NCBI GenBank assembly: GCA_018435125.1
Contig: JAHDNZ010000009.1
Location: 1-64,000, forward strand
Reading direction: 5' to 3'
Length of the DNA: 64,000 nucleotides
Source: Bacillota bacterium
GTDB taxonomy: Bacteria > Bacillota > DTU065
A program made the translations under genes and the position numbers. This document shows, in pieces, positions 49,076-60,358 of this stretch. Numbering within the stretch: the stretch's first letter is position 1; each line of letters opens with the position of its first letter. The notes under the pieces were generated by a model. It saw only the letters and a list, made by a program, of their open reading frames with translations. It had not been told where the DNA came from and did not search any database.

Positions 49076-50815
49076 TTGAAACATTATCAAAGCCTTACTG
49101 CCAAGTTGCTATTAGGATATGTTTCTTTACTTTTGTTAGTTTTAGGAACTACCTCAATCATATCCGAAAACCTTATTGGTGCGAAATTCGTAGCTTCTCT
49201 AGATGAGAATTTATTAAGACAAACTCATCTTATTGCACAAACTTATCCTGCTTCCGTTGCAGATATTGCCCAAAACCTAGGACTGCGTGTTACCATCATA
49301 AATTCTAATGGCGAAATACTACTTGAAACGGACAAAAACCCCCAAGAGATGGAAATACACGTCGATAGACCTGAAGTCAAGGAAGCCTTAGCCAAAGGGC
49401 AAGGTTTTTCGAGTCGGTACAGCCAAACCCTCAATACCCATTTGCGTTATGTTGCCTTGAAAAAAAATCCTTATGTCTACCGAGTTGCCATTCCTCTTAC
49501 ACAAATTAATAATTCATTGAAACAGTTGCGGCTGATTAGCTTTACAGCTACATTAGTTTCTATTATCTTTGGTTCGCTCTTTGCTTTTGTGTGGAATAAG
49601 AAAATCCTTAAACCGCTTACTGAAATAACTAATGTTGCAGAAAATATTGCCCAGGGAGACCTATCCGCCAGAATAACTGCAAAAAGCTCTGACGAAATTG
49701 CCACTCTAGCCACATCATTTAATCTAATGGCTGACCAGTTAGCCATAAATATCCGTGATCTAACCAGCGAGAAAAACAAACTTAATGCTGTTATTACCAG
49801 CATGGCTGATGGCTTAATAACTATTGATAGTAATAAAATTATTACAGTGATTAACCCTAAAGCTTGTCACTTATTTGATTTAAAAGAAGATCCTATTGCA
49901 AAACCCCTAAGTAAAGTCATCCAAAACCCTGAAATTGTCGCTACTTTCAAGACAGCATTTAATGAAGGTGTTTTAGTCTCAAAACAGTTTTCTCTCTCAG
50001 ATCAAGAAGAAAAACAAATTGAGATTCGCAGTATCCCGCTAAAAGACGAGAATAACCAAATCATAGGTGCTGTTGGAGTCATCCATGACATGACAGAGAT
50101 TAAACGTGTGGAAAGAATACGTAAAGATTTTGTAAGCAATGTTTCCCATGAATTGAGAACTCCTCTTACGTCAATAAATGGATTTATCGAAACAATTAGA
50201 TATAACGAATTAGATCGCGAAACTACACTGCATTTTCTTGACATAATGTACAGAGAATCTCAACGAATGATTAATCTAATCAATGACCTTCTCACTATCT
50301 CACGTCTCGAGTCAGGCCATATTACCTTAAAAAAGACTTTCTTTACTACTGAAACACTTTGGCAAGAACTAGACATACTTTTTACTTCTAAAATTGAAAA
50401 TAAAGGCCTCCAATTGATCTTTCAAGGTAAAATTGAGATCTATGGAGATAGAGATCAGATTAAGCAAATCTATATAAATCTAATAGACAATGCTATTAAA
50501 TATTCTGATAAAGGATTAATAACTGTCAAGGCTGAAAACTCTTCCGAGTGTGCAATTCTATCTGTTTCCGACCAGGGTCAAGGAGTTGCATCTGAAGAAC
50601 TATCTCGCCTCTTTGAACGCTTCTATAGGTTAGATAAAGCCAGATCAAGAGTTCAAGGAGGTACAGGGTTAGGTCTTTCTATTGTAAAGCATATTGCCGA
50701 AGAACATGGTGGCATGCCCTTTGTTCAAAGTAACCTTGGCCATGGAAGCACCTTTGGTGTAAAACTTCCGTTATCGATCTTCAAAAAAAATAGAGCAGGT
50801 ATATCCTGCTCCTAA
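49076..50815 (+). CDS. PhoR/WalK-like sensor histidine kinase
   Basis: Domain order: TM1 (LLLGYVSLLLLVLGTTSI), a short extracytoplasmic domain of about 130 residues, TM2 (LISFTATLVSIIFGSLFAF), HAMP (KPLTEITNVAENIAQGDL), PAS (VITSMADGLITIDSN ... AVGVIHDMTEI), HisKA with phosphorylated His in NVSHELRTPLTS, and HATPase (N-box LIDNAIKYS, G1 VSDQGQGV, GGTGLGLSIVKHI). The TTG at 49076 fits the AGGAG site at ten bases; GTG 49067 is only one base away from it. PAS-containing layout matches PhoR. Confidence 0.92.
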   Translation: MKHYQSLTAKLLLGYVSLLLLVLGTTSIISENLIGAKFVASLDENLLRQTHLIAQTYPASVADIAQNLGLRVTIINSNGEILLETDKNPQEMEIHVDRPEVKEALAKGQGFSSRYSQTLNTHLRYVALKKNPYVYRVAIPLTQINNSLKQLRLISFTATLVSIIFGSLFAFVWNKKILKPLTEITNVAENIAQGDLSARITAKSSDEIATLATSFNLMADQLAINIRDLTSEKNKLNAVITSMADGLITIDSNKIITVINPKACHLFDLKEDPIAKPLSKVIQNPEIVATFKTAFNEGVLVSKQFSLSDQEEKQIEIRSIPLKDENNQIIGAVGVIHDMTEIKRVERIRKDFVSNVSHELRTPLTSINGFIETIRYNELDRETTLHFLDIMYRESQRMINLINDLLTISRLESGHITLKKTFFTTETLWQELDILFTSKIENKGLQLIFQGKIEIYGDRDQIKQIYINLIDNAIKYSDKGLITVKAENSSECAILSVSDQGQGVASEELSRLFERFYRLDKARSRVQGGTGLGLSIVKHIAEEHGGMPFVQSNLGHGSTFGVKLPLSIFKKNRAGISCS

Positions 50816-50822
50816 CTATCTA

Positions 50823-50910
<88 letters not shown>

Positions 50911-50993
50911 AACGTTGATATTATAACATAGACCTGCAATCAAATGCAACAACTTCAAAATTGCATTGTTTATCATATCAGGAGGTATCTTTT

Positions 50994-51620
50994 ATGTCGC
51001 TGGGGTTAATAATAGAAGGCATTCCTCTTACTGGTAAAACTTCTCTTTTAACTGGTCTCCAAAAACACTCACTCTTTCTTAACTATGCTGCTGTTTCTAA
51101 GCTAATCTACAGTGAAGATTTAACACAGCGAATCCTAGAAAAGGACTATAATCGGGGTTTCCTTGATAAAGCAGCCAACATTAACCTTTTAATGAGTATA
51201 ACAACTCCTTTGCAGACACAGAAGGAAATGCTGCAAAGGAGAGGGTTTTCTAACCACCTTCTTTTTATTCTAGAACGCTTTCACCTTAACCATGCAGCCT
51301 ATTACCCCTATCTTACCTGGCCTGATGTAGAACCTATAGATCAAATTTTAAAATGTTTAAATACTAAACTTATTCTCCTTACAGTCGACCGTCAAACTTT
51401 TAAGACAAGACTTTTAGAACGCAGTAATACTGGGTTTATGTCCTATATTCAAAGATATGGCTCTAATAAAGATATGATCCTGGATCATTACATGCAAAGC
51501 CAGGATCATTATCTAAACCTTGCTTATAAAAGCTCTCTAGAAACAAAAATAATCGATTCTGTTGCTTATCCGGTAGTTAAAGTACTAGAAAATGCTCTGG
51601 ATTTTTGGCTAAAGCCCTAA
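50994..51620 (+). CDS. P-loop NTPase, thymidylate/deoxynucleoside kinase-like
   Basis: A 208-residue protein beginning LGLIIEGIPLTGKTSLLTGL, whose GIPLTGKTS fits the Walker A of nucleoside and nucleotide kinases. ILERFHLNHAAYY resembles the ExRF segment of deoxynucleoside kinases, and ILLTVDRQTFKTRLLERSNT resembles the lid region. The substrate is not clear; an antibiotic or nucleoside kinase are both possible. GGAGG is eight bases from ATG 50994. Its 3' end overlaps the convergent metal-binding protein gene by 12 bases. Confidence 0.65.
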   Translation: MSLGLIIEGIPLTGKTSLLTGLQKHSLFLNYAAVSKLIYSEDLTQRILEKDYNRGFLDKAANINLLMSITTPLQTQKEMLQRRGFSNHLLFILERFHLNHAAYYPYLTWPDVEPIDQILKCLNTKLILLTVDRQTFKTRLLERSNTGFMSYIQRYGSNKDMILDHYMQSQDHYLNLAYKSSLETKIIDSVAYPVVKVLENALDFWLKP

Positions 51621-52340
51621 CCTTCTCATGTTTTCTTTCATTACATCGAGTATCTCAGGATATTCATTGGTCGGAAAATTAAATAAAACTACATACTTAG
51701 CGTTTTCAGCCATTACCTTGCCATCAAGTGAATTATAGTTGTCTATGATTAAATCAGGGTCCGCATTTAATATCTTGGTAATATCCAAAGGAGTTAATTG
51801 CACACCCCCAAAGACAAAAAATGGTTTAAAACCCAACCAAGATAAAAACTCATTCTGGTGAATGTTAACAGCAACTTTCAGGCTGGCTACATTGGCTTTT
51901 AACGCCCTTTCTTGGAATAACTCCATCTCTTCTAAAAACGTTTTTTCCCAGTTTTTCTGTTTATCTTCTGTCCCAAATTTCTGGGCTAGCATTCTTGTCA
52001 TATTGGTTAAATTACCGGGGATGTTTGTCGTTCTTACTTGAATTAGCCTATCTTTAATCTCTGGATAAGCTGAAGAAAGTTTTTTGATAAAAGGTTCATA
52101 GCCGGCCCAAATGATATGGTCAGCTTCAAGAACGTTAAGTACATCCTGCGGTTTATAATCATATTCCGGTGGGTGTCTTAGCTCAAGAGGAGCCAGAATA
52201 GTTACATCCTCTGCTCCGGCTGCTCTAGCAATTGCCCCCACCCAACTGGTTGAAGCTACTATACCTCTTGCTCCGACAATATTGCTTAACAGTAATACTA
52301 CTAGTAACCAAGATAACCTTTTAACTCTTGTAACTAACAT
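51609..52340 (-). CDS. Metal ABC transporter substrate-binding protein (ZnuA/TroA-like)
   Basis: A 243-residue protein with a hydrophobic N-terminal signal segment (LSWLLVVLLLSNIVGARG) and the cluster-9 binding protein fold: TSWVGAIARAAGAEDVTILAP, ELRHPPEYDYKPQDV with the histidine ligand, ADHIIWAGYEPFIKKL, and a C-terminal lobe. The usual long helix is kept. The signal lacks a lipobox cysteine. It is the last gene of the znuC-znuB-znuA operon. Zinc or manganese is the likely substrate. Confidence 0.82.
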   Translation of the reverse strand: MLVTRVKRLSWLLVVLLLSNIVGARGIVASTSWVGAIARAAGAEDVTILAPLELRHPPEYDYKPQDVLNVLEADHIIWAGYEPFIKKLSSAYPEIKDRLIQVRTTNIPGNLTNMTRMLAQKFGTEDKQKNWEKTFLEEMELFQERALKANVASLKVAVNIHQNEFLSWLGFKPFFVFGGVQLTPLDITKILNADPDLIIDNYNSLDGKVMAENAKYVVLFNFPTNEYPEILDVMKENMRRLGL

Positions 52341-52369
52341 AGTTACTTCCCTTTCTTTCTTATATTTGC

Positions 52370-53191
52370 TTATTTCGCATAGGTTTTTAAAAACTTATTT
52401 ATTAGTGTTGTTATAAATAATACCCCTACACCGGTAAGTGTTATGGTAACTCCAAGAGGCCAGTTAAAGCCAAGAGCCAACAATAGCCCGCAGACAGTTG
52501 TAATAAGGCCAAGCAAGGATGTATAAGCTGCTACTGCTAAAAGACTGCTTCCAAGCATCAAGCCACCAAGGGCAGGTAAAAGTACAATGGCATCAACGAG
52601 TAATGCGCCGACAATACGCATAGCTACTCCTAAAGAAAGACCAGCCACAAGTAGCATAATGTTTCTACTACGCTTGCTTCGAATACCTAATGTTTCTGCC
52701 AATTCGCTGTTATATAAGACTAGCTGAATTTCTCGATAATAGACCCCAAAAGATAACGCGATAATAAAAGCGATAATAGTTAGCGAATAGATATCCTCAC
52801 GGGTAAGTGCTAAAATGTTCCCGGCAAATACATCGAAAGCCTCCATGGCCGGAACTCCAGCTTGATAAAAGAGAAAAAAAGCCAGTGCCAAAGAACCTGT
52901 CATAAAAAGTGCACCTGCTAAACCTGTATCCATACTGAGTTTATCCGAAAGCGGTCCTAAAAACCACGCTGTTGCAGCAATAGCCACCAACGCTCCCCAT
53001 ATTGGAGGAAAAGCTAAAAGCAAAGCAACGGCAGCCCCAAAAAGTGCTGTGTGCATTAAGGCAAAGCGGATGGTAGTTAAATTGAGTACTACAATTACAA
53101 TTCCAACTAAAGAAAGAATTCCTCCTGCTAACAAACAGGCAATTAAAGCTCTAAGAAAAATAGGGTATTGAAAAAAGCCAATAATGTTCAT
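52370..53191 (-). CDS. znuB: Metal ABC transporter permease (ABC-3 family)
   Basis: A 273-residue membrane protein with eight to nine spans and ABC-3 family phrases: FALMHTALFGAAVALLL, the helix VGALLVDAIVLLPALGGLML and the coupling region ELAETLGIRSKRSRN. It lies two bases after znuC and is followed 30 bases later by the binding protein. Zinc/manganese transport, inferred from family and operon. Confidence 0.9.
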   Translation of the reverse strand: MNIIGFFQYPIFLRALIACLLAGGILSLVGIVIVVLNLTTIRFALMHTALFGAAVALLLAFPPIWGALVAIAATAWFLGPLSDKLSMDTGLAGALFMTGSLALAFFLFYQAGVPAMEAFDVFAGNILALTREDIYSLTIIAFIIALSFGVYYREIQLVLYNSELAETLGIRSKRSRNIMLLVAGLSLGVAMRIVGALLVDAIVLLPALGGLMLGSSLLAVAAYTSLLGLITTVCGLLLALGFNWPLGVTITLTGVGVLFITTLINKFLKTYAK

Positions 53192-53192
53192 C

Positions 53193-53876
53193 CTAAGCCT
53201 CCTTTAACTGACCGTCTTTAAGTCTTAGAATTCTATCAAATTCCATATTTATATCTTCATGAGTTATGGTAATCATAGTTAAAGTCTTTTCTCTTTGAAT
53301 GTTTTGTATAAGGTAGGGTAACTCTTCTTTCCCACCTTTATCAAGGTGCGCAACCGGTTCATCTAGCAAGATAATTGGTGCTTCTCGAACCAGTGCTCTA
53401 GCCAAAGCCATTCTTTGAAGTTGCCCCCCGGAGAGCTTACTTACATCTCTTGTGGCATATTCAGTTAGCGAAACCGCAGCCAAGGCTTCTTTAACAGCCT
53501 CCCGATCTGTCTGTCTGGGTTTTTTTAAACCTTTAAAGCCTTTGGCATATCTTCCCAAAAGCACCGCATCAAAAACTGTAATCGGTAATTTACCGGTTAC
53601 TCGTTCTTGAGGAACATAGGCAATATTTTCTCTGGCAAAAACTCTGTCCGAGGCAGAAACAATTGCTTTCCCTAAAATTGTTATTTCTCCACTCCAGGGA
53701 AGATATAAGCCTAGAAGGAGCTTAAAAAAGGTAGTCTTTCCTACTCCATTGGGGCCTAAAATAGCCAGCGATTCTCCTTTTTCAACTGAGAGAGAGAGCG
53801 TTTTCAATAAGGGGTTTTGATCATAACCAAAAGTTAGGTTTTGTACCTTTATTGCCTCTTTTTTTGTCTGAACCAT
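53193..53876 (-). CDS. znuC: Metal ABC transporter ATPase
   Basis: A 227-residue ATPase: Walker A GPNGVGKTTFFKL, Q-loop YVPQERV, signature LSGGQLQRMALARAL, Walker B IILLDEPVAHLD and H-loop ITHEDINM. First gene of the metal uptake operon, 54 bases after the end of serS (same direction), with a serS terminator in between. Confidence 0.9.
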   Translation of the reverse strand: MVQTKKEAIKVQNLTFGYDQNPLLKTLSLSVEKGESLAILGPNGVGKTTFFKLLLGLYLPWSGEITILGKAIVSASDRVFARENIAYVPQERVTGKLPITVFDAVLLGRYAKGFKGLKKPRQTDREAVKEALAAVSLTEYATRDVSKLSGGQLQRMALARALVREAPIILLDEPVAHLDKGGKEELPYLIQNIQREKTLTMITITHEDINMEFDRILRLKDGQLKEA

Positions 53877-53901
53877 ACTCTCGCCCCACTATGTAAAGAT
53901 T

Positions 53902-53923
53902 GACCCACTAATAATAGTGGGTC
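53902..53923 (-). terminator. Hairpin between serS and znuC
   Basis: A perfect 9-bp stem GACCCACTA/TAGTGGGTC with loop ATAA. The gene serS ends at 53930. T-run weak (CAATCTTT). Confidence 0.6.
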
Positions 53924-53929
53924 TTTAGC

Positions 53930-56465
<2,536 letters not shown>

Positions 56466-56502
56466 TAACATTCCCCCTCGTTTTTGTTGTACTTAATCTA
56501 GA

Positions 56503-57594
56503 TTAGACATTAAACCGGAAATTAATAATATCGCCATCTTGAACAAGATAGTCTTTACCTTCAAGTCTGTAAACACCAGCTTCTTTTGCTTTTAGTTCCG
56601 AGCCTGTTTTGATAAAGTCGCTGTAAGCTACTACCTCAGCCCTAATAAAACCTCTGGAAATATCAGAATGAATTGTACCAGCTGCTTCTTTAGCATTTTC
56701 ACCAGTTCTAATAGTCCAGGCACGTACTTCATCCGAACCTACAGTAAAAAATGATATTAAGCCTAACATCTTATAGATAGATCTTGCAATTCTATCAATC
56801 CCAGGCTCAGTTAAGCCAAGATCTTCCATAAATAGTTTTTGTTCTGGTTCTGAAAGCTGTAAAAGTTCCATTTCAAGCTTTCCGCATACAACTACCAAAG
56901 GGTAATTAAATTCTTTAGCCATAGCTTCTAAATCATCTTTCTTCGGATAAGAACCGTTAAGATATTGATTTTCATCAACATTAACCACAATAAGCATAGG
57001 CTTTTGGGTTAGCAGTCCGAAATCTTTAATAAATAAAAGCTCTTTATCGTTTAAAGCTAAAGAACTAATTGGTTTGCCTTCTTCTAAAGCATTGATGCAC
57101 TTTGTCGTTAAGGTTAATTCGATATCATAATCTTCTACCTTTTTCTTTTTACCAGTCAAAAGCCTTTCTTTGCGACTTTCCATTACCTGCAGATCAGCTA
57201 ATATTAACTCCGTAGCTAGAATGTTATAGTCTCTTAGCGGATCAATAGAACCTTCAACATGTGGTAGAGAACTAGCAAAGGCCCTAATAACCTGAACTAG
57301 TGCATCTACTTGCCTTACATCCGCCAGGAATTTATTTCCGGTACCTTTGCCTTCGCTTGAACCGGCGACTAGACCCGCAACATCAGTAACTTTAATCATG
57401 GCAGGGGTAAACTTCTGTGGTTCGTAGATAATTTTTAGCTTGTCCATGCGCAAATCTGGGACCTTTGCCATCCCAACATTAGCAGCAACCTTGCCAGAAT
57501 AAAAGCTTGATAGTTCTGTCTGTGAAAGAGTTAGTAGATTAAAGACTGTTGTTTTTCCAACCATTGGTAAGCCAATTATTCCTGTTGTAAGCAC
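56503..57594 (-). CDS. ychF: YchF family translation-associated ATPase
   Basis: A 363-residue Obg-superfamily protein: G1 loop GIIGLPMVGKTTVFN, G3 VTDVAGLVAGSSEGKGTG, NVDEN in place of NKxD (the change linked with ATP preference), and a C-terminal TGS domain (IRTGENAKEAAGTIHSD ... LVQDGDIINFRFNV). The usual GLPNVGKST is changed to GLPMVGKTT here. The start is GTG 57594 with AAGGGG ten bases upstream. Ribosome-bound stress ATPase. Confidence 0.93.
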   Translation of the reverse strand: MLTTGIIGLPMVGKTTVFNLLTLSQTELSSFYSGKVAANVGMAKVPDLRMDKLKIIYEPQKFTPAMIKVTDVAGLVAGSSEGKGTGNKFLADVRQVDALVQVIRAFASSLPHVEGSIDPLRDYNILATELILADLQVMESRKERLLTGKKKKVEDYDIELTLTTKCINALEEGKPISSLALNDKELLFIKDFGLLTQKPMLIVVNVDENQYLNGSYPKKDDLEAMAKEFNYPLVVVCGKLEMELLQLSEPEQKLFMEDLGLTEPGIDRIARSIYKMLGLISFFTVGSDEVRAWTIRTGENAKEAAGTIHSDISRGFIRAEVVAYSDFIKTGSELKAKEAGVYRLEGKDYLVQDGDIINFRFNV

Positions 57595-57732
57595 AGACTC
57601 AGTTCCCCTTCCTTGACTTATCTTATACCCAAATGTATCTTGAAAATAATATTTATAAATCCGGATAACTATAAAAATTATTATACCACAACAAAACTAA
57701 TATCCTAGCTTTATTCTTGAAAATATCCTCCC

Positions 57733-57761
57733 TTGAAGCACTTTTTCGCTTGTGTTATAAT
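57733..57761 (+). promoter_or_regulatory. Promoter of tRNA-Arg(CCG)
   Basis: TTGAAG (57733), 17-base spacer, TATAAT (57756-57761), 17 bases before the tRNA. Confidence 0.8.
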
Positions 57762-57778
57762 TTATTTAGTCTCAAAAT

Positions 57779-57853
57779 GCGGCTATAGCTCAGGGGATAG
57801 AGCACCGGCCTCCGGAGCCGGTTGCCCAGGTTCGATTCCTGGTAGCCGCGCCA
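57779..57853 (+). tRNA. tRNA-Arg (anticodon CCG)
   Basis: Acceptor GCGGCTA/TAGCCGC, G73 and CCA encoded; D-arm AGCTCAGGGGATAGAGC; anticodon CCG in CCGGCCTCCGGAGCCGG; T-arm CCAGGTTCGATTCCTGG. Reads CGG. Confidence 0.96.
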
Positions 57854-57978
57854 TATTGTTAATAGCCATATAATAATAAAATTATTGTATGGTTTTTTCT
57901 TTTTTTAGCATAATAATTTCTAAACTACATATACTGTCTGTGAGTGTTCTACCAACCCAATCAGAGAGGAAGATGCTC

Positions 57979-58587
57979 ATGTGGCCTTTTGGAGGACAAG
58001 TACAGCAGTTTAGAGTTCATTATAAAGACGAAACCGCTATAGAAAAGCTCTCCCTAGAATTGCAAAAAAAATTAGAAGCCTATTTTTTACCAACAGGCAA
58101 GCAGCTTGCTATTGTATGCATTGGTACAGATCGATCAACCGGTGATTCTCTAGGACCACTAACAGGCACTTTATTAAGTAGGGCTTACCCTACTATCCCG
58201 GTCTTTGGTACTTTAGATGACCCTGTCCATGCGGCAAATCTTTCCGAAAAACTTACCGAAATAAATTATATGTTAAAGAAACCTTTTATTATTGCCATTG
58301 ACGCTTGTTTGGGTCAAACAGAAAGTATCGGTTACTTAAGCTTTAAAGACGGCGCTCTTAAGCCCGGAACCGGTGTAAATAAAGACTTGCCTGAAATCGG
58401 CGATATGAATATTGTCGGTATTGTAAATGTAGGTGGCTTTATGGAGTATTTTGTACTCCAGAATACTCGCCTTAATTTAGTTATGCAGATGGCTGAACTA
58501 TTATCTACCTGTCTTGGTAAAGCTATACTTAGCCTATCAATGTTTTTGCCGCAAACTAATGCAGCTGCCTCAAAGTGGTTAGAATAA
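57979..58587 (+). CDS. yyaC: Sporulation protein YyaC
   Basis: A 202-residue protein related to the germination protease (GPR)-like fold of YyaC: IVCIGTDRSTGDSLGPLTGT, VHAANLSEKL, IIAIDACLGQ and MNIVGIVNVGGFMEYFVL. Length agrees with B. subtilis YyaC (about 205). Its presence suggests that the organism forms, or once formed, endospores. Start at ATG 57979 rather than 57973, by distance to AGAGG. It lies 125 bases after tRNA-Arg, possibly on the same transcript. Confidence 0.9.
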   Translation: MWPFGGQVQQFRVHYKDETAIEKLSLELQKKLEAYFLPTGKQLAIVCIGTDRSTGDSLGPLTGTLLSRAYPTIPVFGTLDDPVHAANLSEKLTEINYMLKKPFIIAIDACLGQTESIGYLSFKDGALKPGTGVNKDLPEIGDMNIVGIVNVGGFMEYFVLQNTRLNLVMQMAELLSTCLGKAILSLSMFLPQTNAAASKWLE

Positions 58588-58621
58588 GCAAGCCTGGTCA
58601 CCTCCCGGTAGCCTGTGTATA

Positions 58622-58663
58622 AAAAGAAACTGAGGCTTAAAGCGTTAAGCCTCAGTTTCTTTT
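58622..58663. terminator. Bidirectional terminator between yyaC and bactofilin
   Basis: A perfect 19-bp stem (58622-58640 with 58645-58663, loop AGCG) with T-rich flank. Its right arm covers the last codons of the bactofilin gene. Confidence 0.92.
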
Positions 58664-59122
58664 CTTTTCTGCTGACTCTTTAGGAGCTATATTTTGTTTA
58701 ACAATAACTTTATTATCCTTAGCTAACATTTCTACTTGCCCCTTAAATACAGCTCCTTCTTCTATTATTAAAACACCTGTTTTTGCATTACCAATAAGTA
58801 CACCTGTTGGGACAATCTCCAGCTTCCCCTGCGCTTCAAGATCCCCTTCTAATCTTCCGGCAATAATAATATTAAAAGCTCTAACCTTAGCTCCTACAAA
58901 ACCTTCTTCACCGATAATTAAGTCGGAAGTCGTATTTATTTCTCCTTCAAATTTTCCATCTACACGTACTGTGCCAGATGATTTAATTGCTCCGGAAAGT
59001 TCTGTATATTTACCAATTACAGTATCAACCACCTTTGTAGTTGGCATCTTTTTAACTTTCCTCCTATCGTCTTTTACGCTTCCTAACTCTTTCTTTTTAT
59101 GAAAGGGTTTATTGCCAAACAT
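58652..59122 (-). CDS. Bactofilin (polymer-forming cytoskeletal protein)
   Basis: A 156-residue protein with a basic N-terminal tail (GNKPFHKKKELGSVK) and the beta-helical bactofilin core of repeated G/V-rich strands: GAIKSSGTVRVDGKFEG, DLIIGEEGFVGAKV, IIIAGRLEGDLEA and GVLIGNAKTGVLIIEEG. Bactofilins polymerise without nucleotide and place cell-wall enzymes. AGGAGG before ATG 59122 sets the start; longer in-frame versions lack a site. It follows an M23 peptidase gene by ten bases, a classic pairing. Confidence 0.92.
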   Translation of the reverse strand: MFGNKPFHKKKELGSVKDDRRKVKKMPTTKVVDTVIGKYTELSGAIKSSGTVRVDGKFEGEINTTSDLIIGEEGFVGAKVRAFNIIIAGRLEGDLEAQGKLEIVPTGVLIGNAKTGVLIIEEGAVFKGQVEMLAKDNKVIVKQNIAPKESAEKKRN

Positions 59123-59132
59123 GAAATACCTC

Positions 59133-60209
59133 CTAAGGTAAATAATTAGCTGGGTTGACATCTCTTCCGTTCTTGCGAACTTCATAGTGGAGGTGATCTC
59201 CTGTTGCTATGCCTGTCTTACCTGAATAGGCGACTATTTGGCCTTTTTTAACTGTTTCGCCTTTTTTAACAATAGATCTAGTGTTATGCCCATACAAAGT
59301 TTTTAATCCATTGCCATGATCTATTGTAACTAAAATCCCATAACCACTACTCCATCCTGCACTAACCACTTTTCCATCTGCAGTAGCTTTTACTGGAGTT
59401 CCTCTAGACACCGCAATATCAATACCAGTATGTCTTTTTAGTTCCTTAAGTACCGGATGTGGTCTCCAGCCATAGGAAGAAGATATATAACCCCTGACAG
59501 GCCAGATACTTGGAGTATGATCAAGACTATATTTTTGTTTTGTTAAAGAATTTTTTGTTTGAGTACTTTTGCCCTCTACGTTTGGTAGAAGTGTTTTTAA
59601 ATTATCAATCTCAATTTGAAGTTTTGCAATTAGTTCCTGATCTGTCTTTTCTGGTTGATATTCATTACTGGTAGTAGCAAAAGCAATACCTGCAAAAGCT
59701 GCTGTTTTTGTAGATCTAAATATATTTATGCGATTAATTCCATATTGAGTATTCAAGGGTTTTGAAACTACCTGTTGCTTTTGTTTTTCTGGCAGAGGTG
59801 GTAATGGAACTGACTTTTTTCCCGTTTGCTCTAATAGTTTATTTACATCCCTAAATGCGCCCTCTAATTGTTTTACCCTTTCCCTAAGCATCTCTGTTTC
59901 AGTTAATAATGTTTCAACAACTTCTCTCTGTTCTTTACTACCTTCCAATACAGCCTCATATTGATTGTTTTTCTTTTGTAAAAGATCGAAGGTGGTTGCA
60001 TAATTGGTACGTACAGAATAATAGTTATAAAAAATAAGACAAGTCGTAATTAAAGCTGCAAGCAAAATTGTAGAACCGGTATAGAGACCTAATACTGGAA
60101 TAGAGATGGTTTTTACTGAGCCATGACCATCTGGAACAGTCATAATTGTTAGGCGCCTTCCTTGATTAGAACGCCAAAACTTTAGCAAACGTAAACTAAG
60201 CCAGTACAC
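59133..60209 (-). CDS. M23 family metallopeptidase (membrane-anchored)
   Basis: A 358-residue protein: cytoplasmic tail, TM segment at about residues 40-62 (LGLYTGSTILLAALITTCLI), coiled coil (NNQYEAVLEGSKEQREVV), a linker, and a C-terminal LytM domain with zinc ligands in RHTGIDIAV and DHLHYEV. It should cut cross-bridges in peptidoglycan. All residues of the HxxxD and HxH motifs are present, so it is probably active. GTG 60209 has AGGAGGGG upstream. With bactofilin it forms a two-gene operon for local wall remodelling. Confidence 0.92.
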   Translation of the reverse strand: MYWLSLRLLKFWRSNQGRRLTIMTVPDGHGSVKTISIPVLGLYTGSTILLAALITTCLIFYNYYSVRTNYATTFDLLQKKNNQYEAVLEGSKEQREVVETLLTETEMLRERVKQLEGAFRDVNKLLEQTGKKSVPLPPLPEKQKQQVVSKPLNTQYGINRINIFRSTKTAAFAGIAFATTSNEYQPEKTDQELIAKLQIEIDNLKTLLPNVEGKSTQTKNSLTKQKYSLDHTPSIWPVRGYISSSYGWRPHPVLKELKRHTGIDIAVSRGTPVKATADGKVVSAGWSSGYGILVTIDHGNGLKTLYGHNTRSIVKKGETVKKGQIVAYSGKTGIATGDHLHYEVRKNGRDVNPANYLP

Positions 60210-60358
60210 ATTTTCCCCTCCTTTCCATCCAAAGCTAATTTAAAACCTGCATTTAAATTATTATTCTACTAAAGTAATATTTTCCCTTCCTAAAACTTCT
60301 AGGCGTAAATTACCATACTTAATATAAACGTTATCTTAGCAATAACGTGTTGCTTAAA